In this document: piece by piece, positions 42,562-51,597 of the stretch
Numbering within the stretch: position 1 is the first letter of the stretch
How the letters are laid out: each line of letters begins with the position of its first letter
From: Roseitranquillus sp963776845
Lineage (GTDB): Bacteria > Pseudomonadota > Alphaproteobacteria > Rhodobacterales > Rhodobacteraceae
Length of the DNA stretch: 64,000 nucleotides
Assembly: GCA_963776845.1 (NCBI GenBank)
Contig: CAVZOJ010000001.1
Coordinates: 372,001 to 436,000, forward strand
Direction of reading: 5' to 3'
Translations under genes and position numbers: made by a program
Notes under the pieces: model-generated
The model's database searches: none
Seen by the model: the letters and a program-made list of their open reading frames with translations, nothing else
Told to the model about the DNA's origin: nothing

Positions 42562-44088
42562 CTACTCGGCCGGCCTGGGATCAGCCGAATGGCCAAGTGT
42601 AGGATCGCGGTAGCCATGCTGGCTGAGATCAGCGACCGCCTCGCCGCTGTCTTGCCAGCCCTGCATCTCCGCCTCGGACGCCTTGGGCGAGAAGAGGCCG
42701 GTCCAGGCGTAGAAAATGCCAATGACCGGCGCGAGCCAGCAGGCGAACGCGAGCGGGATGTAAAGCAGGTTCTGGAAGTTGCCGTCCGCCACGCCGAGGC
42801 CGAGCGCCGTAATGACGAAGGCGCCGCCCGCATTCCATGGGATCAGCGGCGACATCAGCGTCCCACCCTCCTCGACGGCGCGGCTGAGGTTCAGCGTCGA
42901 GTAGCCCATGCCACGGTAGACGGGCGCGTACATGCGACCCGGCAGCGCGATCGAGAGGTACGGGTCGCCCGCGACGAGGTTCGTCGCGACCGAGGTGCCG
43001 ATCGCCGAGGTCTGGATGCCGGCGAAGCTGTGAACCTTGGTCATGATCGCGTTGATGATCGTCTGCAGGCAACCGACGCGTTCGAGCGCGCCACCGAAGC
43101 CGAGCGCGATGAGCACCAGCGAGATCGTCCACATCATCGATTGGACCCCGCCGCGATTGAGCAGGCTGTCGATCTCGGCGACGCCTGTCTCGATCGAGTA
43201 GCCGCCGTTGGCGAAGCGGAAGACGTCGTGCAGGCCCGCCCCCTGGAACAGCATCGCCATGGCGCCGCCCACGACCACGCCGGCGAAGAGCGACGGGATC
43301 GGCGGGTACTTGCGGACGGCGAGGTAGATCACCAGCGCCGCGGGGATCAGCAGCCACGGCGAGATCCAGAACGTCTCCTGCAGCGCGTTGGTGATCGCGT
43401 CGATGCGCTCGAACGAGGTCTGCGTCGCGTCGATCATCGAGAAGCCGACCCAGGTGTAGATGGCGAGCGCGATCAGCATCGCCGGCACCGTTGTCGGCAT
43501 CATGTTGCGGATGTGGTCGAAGAGGTTGGTGCCGGTCACCGCCGGGGCGAGGTTCGTGGTGTCCGACAAGGGCGAGATCTTGTCGCCGAAAAAGGCCCCC
43601 GAGACGACCGCGCCGGCCGTCCAGTAGACGGGGATGCCGAAGCCCGCGCCGATGCCCATCAGCGCGAGACCGACGGTCCCGACGGTGCCCCATGACGTCC
43701 CGAGGGAGAGCGAGACGACCGAGCAGAGGATCATCGCTGCGGCAAGGAAGATCTGCGGCGAGAGAATCGTGAGGCCGTAGTAGATCAGCGTCGGCACGGT
43801 GCCCGAGGCGATCCAGACGCCGATGATCATGCCGACGACGATCAGCACCGAGACGGAGGGCAGCGAGACGTGAATGACGTGGAAGACGCCCTCCTCGATG
43901 CTGGGCCAGCGGTGGCCGAGGTAGACGCCGACGATCGCGGTGATGGCGAGGCCGATCGCCAGCGGGATGTGCGGCGTGAAGTCGTCGAAGTAGAAGAGCT
44001 GCAGCCCGAGCACCGCGAGCGTCAGCACGACGGGTGTCAGGGCGAGCGGCAGGGACGGCAGTCTCGGCTCGGAGGTCTGGGTGGCCAT
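42562..44088 (-). CDS. nhaC: Na+/H+ antiporter NhaC family
   Basis: 508 residues with about a dozen membrane segments. NhaC signatures are SLSLGTSWGTVGTVGLALMGIG (about 128-150), SGAFFGDKISPLSDTTNLAPAVTG and, in the second half, SVATNLVAGDPYLSIALPGRMYAPVYRG. Members exchange sodium for protons, and some act as amino-acid/Na+ or malate/lactate antiporters. AAGGAAGAG precedes the start; the gene follows putA on the same strand after 49 bases and is probably co-transcribed. A link to proline, whose uptake is usually sodium driven, is an inference. The stop lies 24 bases from the IS66 end, so the native terminator may have been lost. Confidence 0.88.
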   Translation of the reverse strand: MATQTSEPRLPSLPLALTPVVLTLAVLGLQLFYFDDFTPHIPLAIGLAITAIVGVYLGHRWPSIEEGVFHVIHVSLPSVSVLIVVGMIIGVWIASGTVPTLIYYGLTILSPQIFLAAAMILCSVVSLSLGTSWGTVGTVGLALMGIGAGFGIPVYWTAGAVVSGAFFGDKISPLSDTTNLAPAVTGTNLFDHIRNMMPTTVPAMLIALAIYTWVGFSMIDATQTSFERIDAITNALQETFWISPWLLIPAALVIYLAVRKYPPIPSLFAGVVVGGAMAMLFQGAGLHDVFRFANGGYSIETGVAEIDSLLNRGGVQSMMWTISLVLIALGFGGALERVGCLQTIINAIMTKVHSFAGIQTSAIGTSVATNLVAGDPYLSIALPGRMYAPVYRGMGYSTLNLSRAVEEGGTLMSPLIPWNAGGAFVITALGLGVADGNFQNLLYIPLAFACWLAPVIGIFYAWTGLFSPKASEAEMQGWQDSGEAVADLSQHGYRDPTLGHSADPRPAE

Positions 44089-44137
44089 GGCTCTTCCTTT
44101 GCTTCGCGTGGGTGGCGGCGGTCTCCCGATCCCTCGG

Positions 44138-47100
44138 CTATTCGGCAGCGGCGAGGAGGCTCGCGTTGCCCCCTGCGGCGGTGGTGTCGATGCAGAGATG
44201 ACGCTCGACGAAGTAGCGGGCCGGCGCGATGACCTCGGTCTCGAGCGAGACGATGGCGCCGGAACGTTTGGACAGCGCGATGCGCAGCGCCCTCGTCCAA
44301 TCCGACCGTCCTGCGGCGGCCACCACCGAGAAGGCGTCGAGGCGCTCGAGCGCCTCGGGCGAGATGTGGCCGTCGAAGGCCGCGACGGGAGCGCCAGCGT
44401 CAGTCAGCGGCTTGCAAAGTGCCGAGGCGCCCGGCGCGACGATCACCGCCGGGCAGCCGGCGGAGAGCGCCTGCACCGCCTGCGCGACAGCGATCTCGGC
44501 GCTTGGCCCAAGGCAGAGGACGGTGCCCTTGGGGTGAAGGCTCAGGCGGTTGCTCTCACCAGTTGGGCCAGGCAGCGTGAACGGCCCCGGATCGAAGGCG
44601 GCCGCCGCCGACAGGGCGCGCCGGATGGCGCTCTTCTGTCCCGACAGCGCCTTTCGCAGCACACCGGCCTTGTCGGGCCGCGCCGCCCAGTTCCGGGCGT
44701 CGAGCCGACGCGCTGCCGCCTCGACCTCGTCGGCGGCGACCTGCGGACCGCCGGGCGCGGCCAGATCCTCGGCCGCCTCGGTGCGGCGGAAGCGCGCCAC
44801 GTAAAACGGGCCGCCGGCTTTGGGGCCGGTGCCGGAGAGGCCCTCTCCCCCGAACGGCTGCGAGCCGACGATGGCGCCGATCTGGTTGCGGTTGACGTAG
44901 GTGTTGCCGACGTGGATGCGCTCCACGATCTGCTGCACGCGGTCGTCGATCCGGGTGTGCAGACCGAAGGTCAGACCGTAGCCGCGAGCGTTGATGGCGT
45001 CCACCACGCGGTCGATGTCGCGGGCCTTGAAGGTGGCGACGTGCAGGACGGGCCCGAAGACCTCGCGCTCGAGATCGTCGATGCCCGAGACCTTGACGAC
45101 CGCAGGCGGAACGAAGGTGCCGCCGTCGGGCGCCTCCAGCACCTTCAGCAACTTGCCCGCCTGCTTCTGCTTTGCCGTGTAGCCCGCGATGTCGGCCTGC
45201 GCCTCGGCGTCGATCACCGGCGAGACGTCGGTCGCCGGATCCCAGGGGTCACCGATCGTCAGCGCCTCCATCGCGCCGTAGAGCATCTCGGTCAGCCGCT
45301 CGCGCGCCTCCTCCTGCACGTAGAGCATCCTGAGGGCCGAGCAGCGTTGGCCCGCGCTCTGGAACGAGGCGATGAGGATGTCGCGCACCGCCTGCTCGGT
45401 CAGCGCGGTGGAGTCCACGATCATCGCGTTGAGCCCGCCGGTCTCGGCGATCAGGATCGCGTCTGGACCGGCGTTGGCCGCGAGCGCCTTGTGGATGATC
45501 TGCGCCACCTCGGTCGAGCCGGTGAAGCAGACGCCAGCGATCCGGCTGTCCGACGTCAGCGGCCCGCCCACCGTGGGGCCGTCGCCCGGCAGCAGTTGCA
45601 GCGCCGCCTGCGGCAGGCCCGCCTCGCGCATCAGCTCGACGGCGCGGGTGGCGATCAGCGGCGTCTGCTCGGCGGGCTTGGCCAGTACCGCGTTGCCGGC
45701 CGCGAGCGCCACGGCGATCTGCCCCGAGAAAATCGCCAGCGGGAAGTTCCAGGGGCTGATGCAGACGAAGACGCCGCGCGCGCCGCCCGGCTCCTCGGCC
45801 TCCAGCCGCTCCGCCTCGTTGGCGTAGAAGCGCAGGAAGTCCACCGCCTCGCGCACCTCGGCGATGCCGTCGAGCACGGTCTTGCCCGCCTCGCGCGTCG
45901 CGATCACCGTGAGTTCGGCGATGTTCTGCTCATAGACGTCCGCTACGCTGCGCAGGATCGCCGAACGCTCGGCCACCGGGACGGCCGACCATTCCTCGTA
46001 GCCCGCCTGCGCGGCGTCGAGCGCGCGCGACACCTCGTCGGGTGTGGCGTCGTGGACGGTGCCGACCTGCCGCGCGGTGTCGGCCGGGGAATGGACCGGA
46101 CGCCCCTCGCCCCGCGGTTCGGCATCGTCGGCAAGCATCGGCCGCGCCGTCCAGGTGCGGTCGGCGAACGCCTCGCGCGCCTCTAGCAGCGGCGTGATCG
46201 AGGCCGGCTCGTTCACCCGATAACCCTTGGAGTTCGGTCGGTCCGGCGCGAAGAGCTCGACCGGACGGCGGATGATCGGATTCGGGATGGTCTCCAGAGC
46301 CTCGACCTGCGCCACCGGATCGCGCGAGATGTCCTCGGGCGGAATGTCCTCGTCGACGATCTGGTTCACGAACGAGCTGTTGGCGCCGTTCTCCAGCAGC
46401 CGCCGCACGAGGTAGGCCAGCAGGTCGCGGTGCGCGCCGACGGGGGCGTAGATGCGGCAGCGGGCGCCGCTCTCCTTCCGGACGATGTCGTGCAGAGACT
46501 CTCCCATGCCATGCAGGCGCTGGAACTCGAACCCCTCGCGGTCGTTGCCCGCCATCTGCAATACGGCCGCGCAGGTGTGCGCGTTGTGCGTCGCGAACTG
46601 CGGATAGATGCGGTCGCGGCGGTCGAGCAGCATCTGCGCGCAGGCCATGTAGCTGACGTCGGTGTTCACCTTGCGGGTGAAGACCGGGAACGTCTCCGTC
46701 CCCATCTCCTGCGCGAGCTTGACCTCGGTGTCCCAGTAGGCACCCTTGACGAGGCGGATCATGATCTTGCGGTCGAGCCGCGTTGCCAACTCGTGCAGAT
46801 ACTCGATCACCGGCGCCGCCCGGCGCCCATAAGCCTGCACCACGACGCCGAATCCGTGCCACCCTTCGAGAGCCGGGTCCGACAGCACCGCCTCGATCAC
46901 GTCGAGCGACAGGTCGAGCCGGTCCTGCTCCTCGGCGTCGATGTTGAAGCCGATGTTGGCCTTCGCCGCCTGCTTCGCGAGCTGCAGGGCGCGAGGCACC
47001 AGCACCTCCATCACCGTCTCGCGGTGGGTGTACTCGTAGCGCGGATGCAGCGCCGAGAGCTTGACCGAGATGCCGGGGTTCGACCGCACGTCGCCCTTGG

Positions 47101-47800
47101 CGGCCTTCGCGATCGCGGAGATCGCGTCGGCATAGGCCTTGAGGTAGCGCTTGGCGTCCTCCTCGGTCCGCGCCGCCTCGCCCAGCATGTCGTAGGAATA
47201 AGTGTAGCCCTGCTTCTCGCGCTCGCCGGCGTTCTTCATCCCTTCCTCGATCGTCTGGCCCAGCACGAACTGCCGGCCGAGGAGCCGCATCGACTGTGCC
47301 ACGGCGGTCCGCACCACCGGCTCACCCATGCGGCGGACCAGACCGCGCAGCGCCCGCGCCGGGCCCTTCGGATCGTCGTCGAGGACGCGTCCCGTCAGCA
47401 TCAGCGCCCAGGTCGATGCGTTGACCAGCGACGACGACGAATGGCCGAGATGCGAGCCCCAGTCCGACGGCTCGATCTTGTCCTGGATCAGGTCGTCGAT
47501 CGTCTCGGCGTCGGGCACCCTTAGCAGCGCCTCGGCGAGGCACATCAGGCCGACACCCTCCTCGGTCGACAGCCCGTACTCGGCGAGGAAGCTCTCCATC
47601 ATGCTCGGAGAGGTGTCGCGGCGCACGCGAGCCACAATCGTGGCCCCGGCTTCAGCGACCTTTTGGCGCTCCGCCTCGCTGAGCCCGATCCGCTCGATCA
47701 GGTCCCGGACGACCGTCGACTCGTCGGCACCGTATCGGCGGCGGATCGCAGCGCGGCGCTCTGTGGCCGGGGAATGTTCGATCGACGTTTCGAGGTTCAT
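44138..47800 (-). CDS. putA: bifunctional proline dehydrogenase/P5C dehydrogenase PutA
   Basis: 1220 residues. It lacks the N-terminal ribbon-helix-helix of E. coli PutA, so it is an enzyme only and not its own repressor. The proline dehydrogenase barrel (about 190-470) has ISVKLSALHPRYEYTH, MIRLVKGAYWD and YPQFATHNAHT (FAD). The aldehyde dehydrogenase domain (about 560-1000) has SPWNFPLAIFSGQIAVALAAGN, the catalytic Glu in AETGGLNAMI and the catalytic Cys in SAGQRCSALR. A further C-terminal domain of about 200 residues, typical of long PutAs, helps channel the P5C intermediate. It converts proline to glutamate. GGAGCGGACA precedes the ATG; a large palindrome lies about 140 bases upstream. 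Confidence 0.95.
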   Translation of the reverse strand: MNLETSIEHSPATERRAAIRRRYGADESTVVRDLIERIGLSEAERQKVAEAGATIVARVRRDTSPSMMESFLAEYGLSTEEGVGLMCLAEALLRVPDAETIDDLIQDKIEPSDWGSHLGHSSSSLVNASTWALMLTGRVLDDDPKGPARALRGLVRRMGEPVVRTAVAQSMRLLGRQFVLGQTIEEGMKNAGEREKQGYTYSYDMLGEAARTEEDAKRYLKAYADAISAIAKAAKGDVRSNPGISVKLSALHPRYEYTHRETVMEVLVPRALQLAKQAAKANIGFNIDAEEQDRLDLSLDVIEAVLSDPALEGWHGFGVVVQAYGRRAAPVIEYLHELATRLDRKIMIRLVKGAYWDTEVKLAQEMGTETFPVFTRKVNTDVSYMACAQMLLDRRDRIYPQFATHNAHTCAAVLQMAGNDREGFEFQRLHGMGESLHDIVRKESGARCRIYAPVGAHRDLLAYLVRRLLENGANSSFVNQIVDEDIPPEDISRDPVAQVEALETIPNPIIRRPVELFAPDRPNSKGYRVNEPASITPLLEAREAFADRTWTARPMLADDAEPRGEGRPVHSPADTARQVGTVHDATPDEVSRALDAAQAGYEEWSAVPVAERSAILRSVADVYEQNIAELTVIATREAGKTVLDGIAEVREAVDFLRFYANEAERLEAEEPGGARGVFVCISPWNFPLAIFSGQIAVALAAGNAVLAKPAEQTPLIATRAVELMREAGLPQAALQLLPGDGPTVGGPLTSDSRIAGVCFTGSTEVAQIIHKALAANAGPDAILIAETGGLNAMIVDSTALTEQAVRDILIASFQSAGQRCSALRMLYVQEEARERLTEMLYGAMEALTIGDPWDPATDVSPVIDAEAQADIAGYTAKQKQAGKLLKVLEAPDGGTFVPPAVVKVSGIDDLEREVFGPVLHVATFKARDIDRVVDAINARGYGLTFGLHTRIDDRVQQIVERIHVGNTYVNRNQIGAIVGSQPFGGEGLSGTGPKAGGPFYVARFRRTEAAEDLAAPGGPQVAADEVEAAARRLDARNWAARPDKAGVLRKALSGQKSAIRRALSAAAAFDPGPFTLPGPTGESNRLSLHPKGTVLCLGPSAEIAVAQAVQALSAGCPAVIVAPGASALCKPLTDAGAPVAAFDGHISPEALERLDAFSVVAAAGRSDWTRALRIALSKRSGAIVSLETEVIAPARYFVERHLCIDTTAAGGNASLLAAAE

Positions 47801-47938
47801 TGTCCGCTCCAGTCCCTGTCATCGTCCGGTCTGGGCAGGCCGAAAACATCTCGGTATCCGGCTCCGCATCCGCGCGAGCCTGCAGTACGAGTTAACCTGT
47901 GACAACCCGGAGGCGTTTTTTCTTTGCCTACGTCTCCG

Positions 47939-47956
47939 GCCGGGATCGATCCCGGC
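47939..47956. promoter_or_regulatory. 18-bp perfect palindrome in the putA upstream region
   Basis: GCCGGGATCGATCCCGGC is a perfect palindrome, followed at 47958-47970 by a second small one (CCGCT-TAA-AGCGG). The 301-base gap between putA (start 47800) and the nitrilase gene (stop 48102) otherwise shows no gene. It may be an operator for putA or part of the terminator of the upstream set. Confidence 0.4.
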
Positions 47957-48101
47957 ACCGCTTAAAGCGGAGAAGCTGTTGAAATTGCCTAAAAGAACAC
48001 GCCTCAGACAAGACGAGGGAGAAGTGTTCGGACGTCTTCACGTTCCATGCTGGGAAGCCGGGTGACGGCCTAAACGCCTTCTGGCAGGGCGCGACCCAGC
48101 A

Positions 48102-49019
48102 CTACACTCCCACAACCTCAAGCCGATCCGCGGCCCAGGACGCCGGATTGACCTCGGCCTCTGCCCCGCCATTCCGGATCCGGCGACATGCTCCGACCGG
48201 CAGGTTCGGAACCGCCAGCAGATGGTCCGTTCCAGCGGCTGCGGTTTGCGGAGGAAACGCTGCAAAGACGCCGTCGAGCGACAGCGAGACGTCGCAGGGC
48301 ACGAACGCCGCCGCCCCGCCGACGCCCGTGTCGGTGAGCGGGTGGCCCAGCGGTTCGCCGACAGCGCCCACCGCGCAGACCGGGGTCTGCAACTCAATCG
48401 CGCGGGCGCGGGCGCATCCGAAGACACGGTTGTAGCCGGTTATCATGTCGGTCTTGGCCGGCACCAGCACGAGATCGAGGTCGAGCTTGCCGAGCCGCGC
48501 CCAGAGGCCGGTGAACTCGGCGTCGAGGCAGATCGCGATGACGACGCGCAAGCCCTGCCACTCGATGACGTTGATCCGGTCGCCCGGCTGCGAGCGGCCA
48601 GCGGCCGACTGCTCCTCGAGCGGGGTGAGGCTCAGCTTGTCCTGGTGATGCAGGCCGCCCTCGGGCGTGATCAGCCAGGCGCGGTTGGTGTAGATGGGCA
48701 CCCCGTCGTTGGCGGTGCCCATCGGCTGCGGGATCGTGCCCGGCAGCAGGCTGACGCCGTAGCGGGCCGAAAAAGCGGCCATCGTCCTGAGCGCGCCGTC
48801 GCCGATCTCGGCAAGCCAGCCTAGCTGGCGCTCCGGCGGCAGATCGGCCGGCGCGAAGGCGAGCCATTGCGCGCAGGCGAATTCGGGCAGCACGAGCATC
48901 TGGGCCCCACGCGCGGCGGAATCGGCGAGGCGGTGCTCAAGCCGCGCGATCCAGGATGCGAGATCCGGCGGGCGGACCTCAAGGTTCGCCGCCCACAGGT
49001 CGAGGGAAATGTGCTCCAA
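48102..49019 (-). CDS. carbon-nitrogen hydrolase (nitrilase superfamily), second of two
   Basis: 305 residues from the TTG at 49019, preceded by AAGGA at proper distance; a GTG at 49064 would add 15 residues. The Glu-Lys-Cys triad is complete: LPEFA (Glu46), HQDKLSL (Lys128) and AICLDAEF (Cys164). It hydrolyses an amide, carbamoyl or nitrile C-N bond; the family gives no closer substrate. Last gene of the leftward five-gene set: nitrilase, decarboxylase, ATP-grasp, C45 hydrolase, nitrilase. It differs strongly from the first nitrilase at 54.4 kb, so the two probably act on different bonds. Confidence 0.85.
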   Translation of the reverse strand: MEHISLDLWAANLEVRPPDLASWIARLEHRLADSAARGAQMLVLPEFACAQWLAFAPADLPPERQLGWLAEIGDGALRTMAAFSARYGVSLLPGTIPQPMGTANDGVPIYTNRAWLITPEGGLHHQDKLSLTPLEEQSAAGRSQPGDRINVIEWQGLRVVIAICLDAEFTGLWARLGKLDLDLVLVPAKTDMITGYNRVFGCARARAIELQTPVCAVGAVGEPLGHPLTDTGVGGAAAFVPCDVSLSLDGVFAAFPPQTAAAGTDHLLAVPNLPVGACRRIRNGGAEAEVNPASWAADRLEVVGV

Positions 49020-49094
49020 CGGAGTATCCTTGCCAGAGAAACGCCGTCTGAGCGGCGGGTGCACAATGCGCGACCCGCGCCTTCGTTCCGGCGG

Positions 49095-50069
49095 TCAGGC
49101 GACCGGCGTGAAAAGCCGCCGGCTGTCCTCGCGGAAACCAGCGAGATCGAAGCGCCATGTCGCGCGCGGCCAGCGGTACTCCATCCGGCCGACCCGCGGA
49201 CGCAGGACGGCGGTGTAGAGGGTGCCGAACCCGGCGCTGAAGGCCGAGGAGTAGAGCGGCGGGCGCAGGAAGGCGCCGATGAACGTCTCCTCGGGCTCGA
49301 CGTGCAAGGTCAGTCGCTGGAGCAGGAAGCGCTCCCGCTCAACCGTCTTGGTCAGGTGGCCGTGGGTTGCCCATTCGACCCGGCCCTGATGGTTCGTCGC
49401 GACCGCCGCATGCGTGATCCGCGTCGGCCGGTCGGGCGCCATCATCGCCGTCAGGTAGTGCCGGTGCCGGTCGACCACGGTGACGTTGTAGCTCATGTGG
49501 CTGGGGATTCGCGCCAGCGCCCGGCCCGCCTCCTCGGCCGTCTCGCAGGTCTGCAGCACGTAGCGAAGGATCAGCGGCACGCCGAAGCCGTCGCCGACGG
49601 CCTGCCGTCCGCCGAAGGTCAGCGACACGGCGAGGCCCGCATCGTTGATCCCGTCGACGAGGCCCCAGAGCCCGTCCGACGTGCCCATCACGCTCCGCCC
49701 CTGCCACCGCGTGCGCAGGATCAGCTTGTCGAAGGCGAGCGGCGAGTAGTCGTAGTTCCGCACCAGCAGCGGCTCGGCGCCCGGCCAGATCGCCTGGCTG
49801 CAGCCCGAGAGGTATGGCGGCGGGCGGTAGAACGACAGGAACCGGGCGGCGTGGTCGCTGCCGCCGGCAAGCGTGCAGAGCGTGCGATAGAGCGCCAAGA
49901 GCTCGGGCATGTGTCGCTCTACCGCTGCGAGGCAGTCGGCGTAGGACGGCCGCGCCTCCTCGCCCTGACGGAGCCACCAGCGCTGGTAGTCGGGCCAGTA
50001 GTCCGAAAACAGCCCAGCCCATTTCGGGCCGGGCTCGTCCTCGGAGATGGCGCGCCAGATGTGCTCCAT
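49095..50069 (-). CDS. C45 family Ntn-hydrolase (acyl-CoA:6-APA acyltransferase-like)
   Basis: 324 residues. The segment PYLSGCSQAIWPG, with Gly89-Cys90, is the autocleavage and nucleophile site expected in this Ntn-hydrolase group: the first 89 residues would be the propeptide. LLVRNYDYSPLAFDKL and GTSDGLWGLVDGINDAGLAVS are further family marks, and YNVTVVDRHRHYLTAMMAPDR lies in the second half. Such enzymes cleave or transfer acyl groups on amines (penicillin, peptides, beta-alanyl-dopamine). The frame is open far upstream inside the ATP-grasp gene; the ATG at 50069, 12 bases past that stop, is the sensible start, though its ribosome site is poor. Confidence 0.8.
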   Translation of the reverse strand: MEHIWRAISEDEPGPKWAGLFSDYWPDYQRWWLRQGEEARPSYADCLAAVERHMPELLALYRTLCTLAGGSDHAARFLSFYRPPPYLSGCSQAIWPGAEPLLVRNYDYSPLAFDKLILRTRWQGRSVMGTSDGLWGLVDGINDAGLAVSLTFGGRQAVGDGFGVPLILRYVLQTCETAEEAGRALARIPSHMSYNVTVVDRHRHYLTAMMAPDRPTRITHAAVATNHQGRVEWATHGHLTKTVERERFLLQRLTLHVEPEETFIGAFLRPPLYSSAFSAGFGTLYTAVLRPRVGRMEYRWPRATWRFDLAGFREDSRRLFTPVA

Positions 50070-50080
50070 CGGCAGGGTTT

Positions 50081-51556
50081 CTAGAGGATCTTGAAGGCCG
50101 GATCGGCGAGAGCCGGACCTGCCTCGGCGGCCTCCAGCGGCTTGGCCGCGAAGGCCGTCTTGATGCCGTGAATCCAGCGCTTGGCGCGGTCGTTCAGGGT
50201 GAAGTCGGGGTTCATCGACCGGCCACGCGTCACCAGGATACCAAGGTCCGCGCCCTCGTAGCGGTAGTCGCCGGGCTTCAGGATGCGCAGGAAGAACGCC
50301 TCGAACTCGCTCTCCACCGCACGACGGTGATAGTCGAAGCGGTCGAACGTCACGCGTCCGTCGTTCGCCATCTTGTAGATGCCCGTCTCCGGCGCATGGG
50401 TCAGAAGGTCGACCAAGTCCTCGGTGTGCTTGATGACCATCTGGCTCCACGAATCGATCATGTCGGGATCGGCCCAGCGGTCGTTCAACTCGGCGACGTC
50501 CAGGTTGAAGGGCAGGTCCGAGAACTCCAGCAGGTGGAACAGGAACAGCGGCGCGTCGGCGTGGGCGAAGGCGGCGTGGTTGGTCATCGAGCTGGCGCCA
50601 GTGATCCGCGGGTTCAGCTCGCCCAGCCAGATGTCGCCGGTGTTCTGGTCGATCAGGAAGTCGAGCTCGAAGTAGCCGCGGTAGCCCTCCTCGCGCAGCT
50701 GCTCACCGAACTTGAAGGTCAGGTCGCGCGCCTTGTCGCGGATTTCCTGCGGGAACGCCTCGTCGAAGATCTCGTTGCCGCACCATCCGCCGCGGTAGGG
50801 CGTCAGATCCTTGAAGCCGACCAGCTCGGTCATCAGCGGCCCGACGATCGTGCCCTCCTTGGTGGCGCAGGCCTCGATCGCCGAGCCGCGGCAGTCGATG
50901 CGCTTCATGATCTTGATCTCGCCCTCGCCGACGATCTCGTGCTCGTGCCGGCGGAAATCGTCCTCGGACTTGATGAAGAACGTGGTGTGGCCGCTGTCGC
51001 CGAAGGCAGATTGTAGCACTAGGTCGTGGCCGAGGCCCGCCTCCTCGCAGACCTCGCGCAGATGCGCGTAATCGCGCACCTCGGAGAGGGCGTTCGGGAC
51101 CGACGGGACGCCCGCCTTGTTGCCGATCCGCACCGTCTCGATCTTGTCGTCGCAGCGGGTGCGCAGGTTCGCTTCGGGGAACCAGACCTCGCCGCCGAGG
51201 CCATTGGCCAGACGCTCGGTCTCCTCGTCGAACATCAGGAACACGAACTTCGGCCTGCCGCCGCGGCGGCGGATGAAGTCGATCACCTCCTCGTGCTGCA
51301 GGAGGTAGTTGTTGATGTCCTCGATCGACTGGAACTCGGCGTGAGGCTTCTCGGACGGGCAGAACACGTTCGGGTGCTGCCCATCGTAGCAGTCGATGTA
51401 GCAGATGTACTTGAATCCCTTGATCCACTCGTCGAGGCCCAGGAGATTGAAGTTCGTGGCCGAGACGAAATAGATCGGCTCCTCGTTCCGGTGAAAGTAA
51501 CGCCGGATTTCGGAGATGTTCCGTAGCGTTTTCACGTCGCTCACGTTCTTGTCCAT
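50081..51556 (-). CDS. ATP-grasp enzyme, biotin-carboxylase-like
   Basis: 491 residues. A central ATP-grasp fold: DKIETVRIGNKAGVPSVPNAL opens the pre-ATP-grasp/ATP lid region, DLVLQSAFGDSGHTTFFIKSEDD is the glycine-rich loop, and GYRGYFELDFLID and IWLGELNPRITGASSMTNHAA hold the Mg-binding acidic and Asn residues. These ligases activate a carboxylate as acyl phosphate and join it to an amine or thiol. The partners in this set (an amine-producing decarboxylase, a C45 acyltransferase-like enzyme) make ligation of an amine a reasonable guess; the true substrates are unknown. AGGAGGGACC precedes the ATG. The N-terminal 90 residues have no match I recognise. Confidence 0.8.
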   Translation of the reverse strand: MDKNVSDVKTLRNISEIRRYFHRNEEPIYFVSATNFNLLGLDEWIKGFKYICYIDCYDGQHPNVFCPSEKPHAEFQSIEDINNYLLQHEEVIDFIRRRGGRPKFVFLMFDEETERLANGLGGEVWFPEANLRTRCDDKIETVRIGNKAGVPSVPNALSEVRDYAHLREVCEEAGLGHDLVLQSAFGDSGHTTFFIKSEDDFRRHEHEIVGEGEIKIMKRIDCRGSAIEACATKEGTIVGPLMTELVGFKDLTPYRGGWCGNEIFDEAFPQEIRDKARDLTFKFGEQLREEGYRGYFELDFLIDQNTGDIWLGELNPRITGASSMTNHAAFAHADAPLFLFHLLEFSDLPFNLDVAELNDRWADPDMIDSWSQMVIKHTEDLVDLLTHAPETGIYKMANDGRVTFDRFDYHRRAVESEFEAFFLRILKPGDYRYEGADLGILVTRGRSMNPDFTLNDRAKRWIHGIKTAFAAKPLEAAEAGPALADPAFKIL

Positions 51557-51597
51557 CTCAGGTCCCTCCTGTCCGATTTGTAGGTCGGCGCCGCCGC

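Noticed and set aside
44081..46186. A 701-codon plus-strand open frame opposite putA
   Set aside because: Shadow frame of putA with low-complexity Arg/Gly/Asp composition and no ribosome site.
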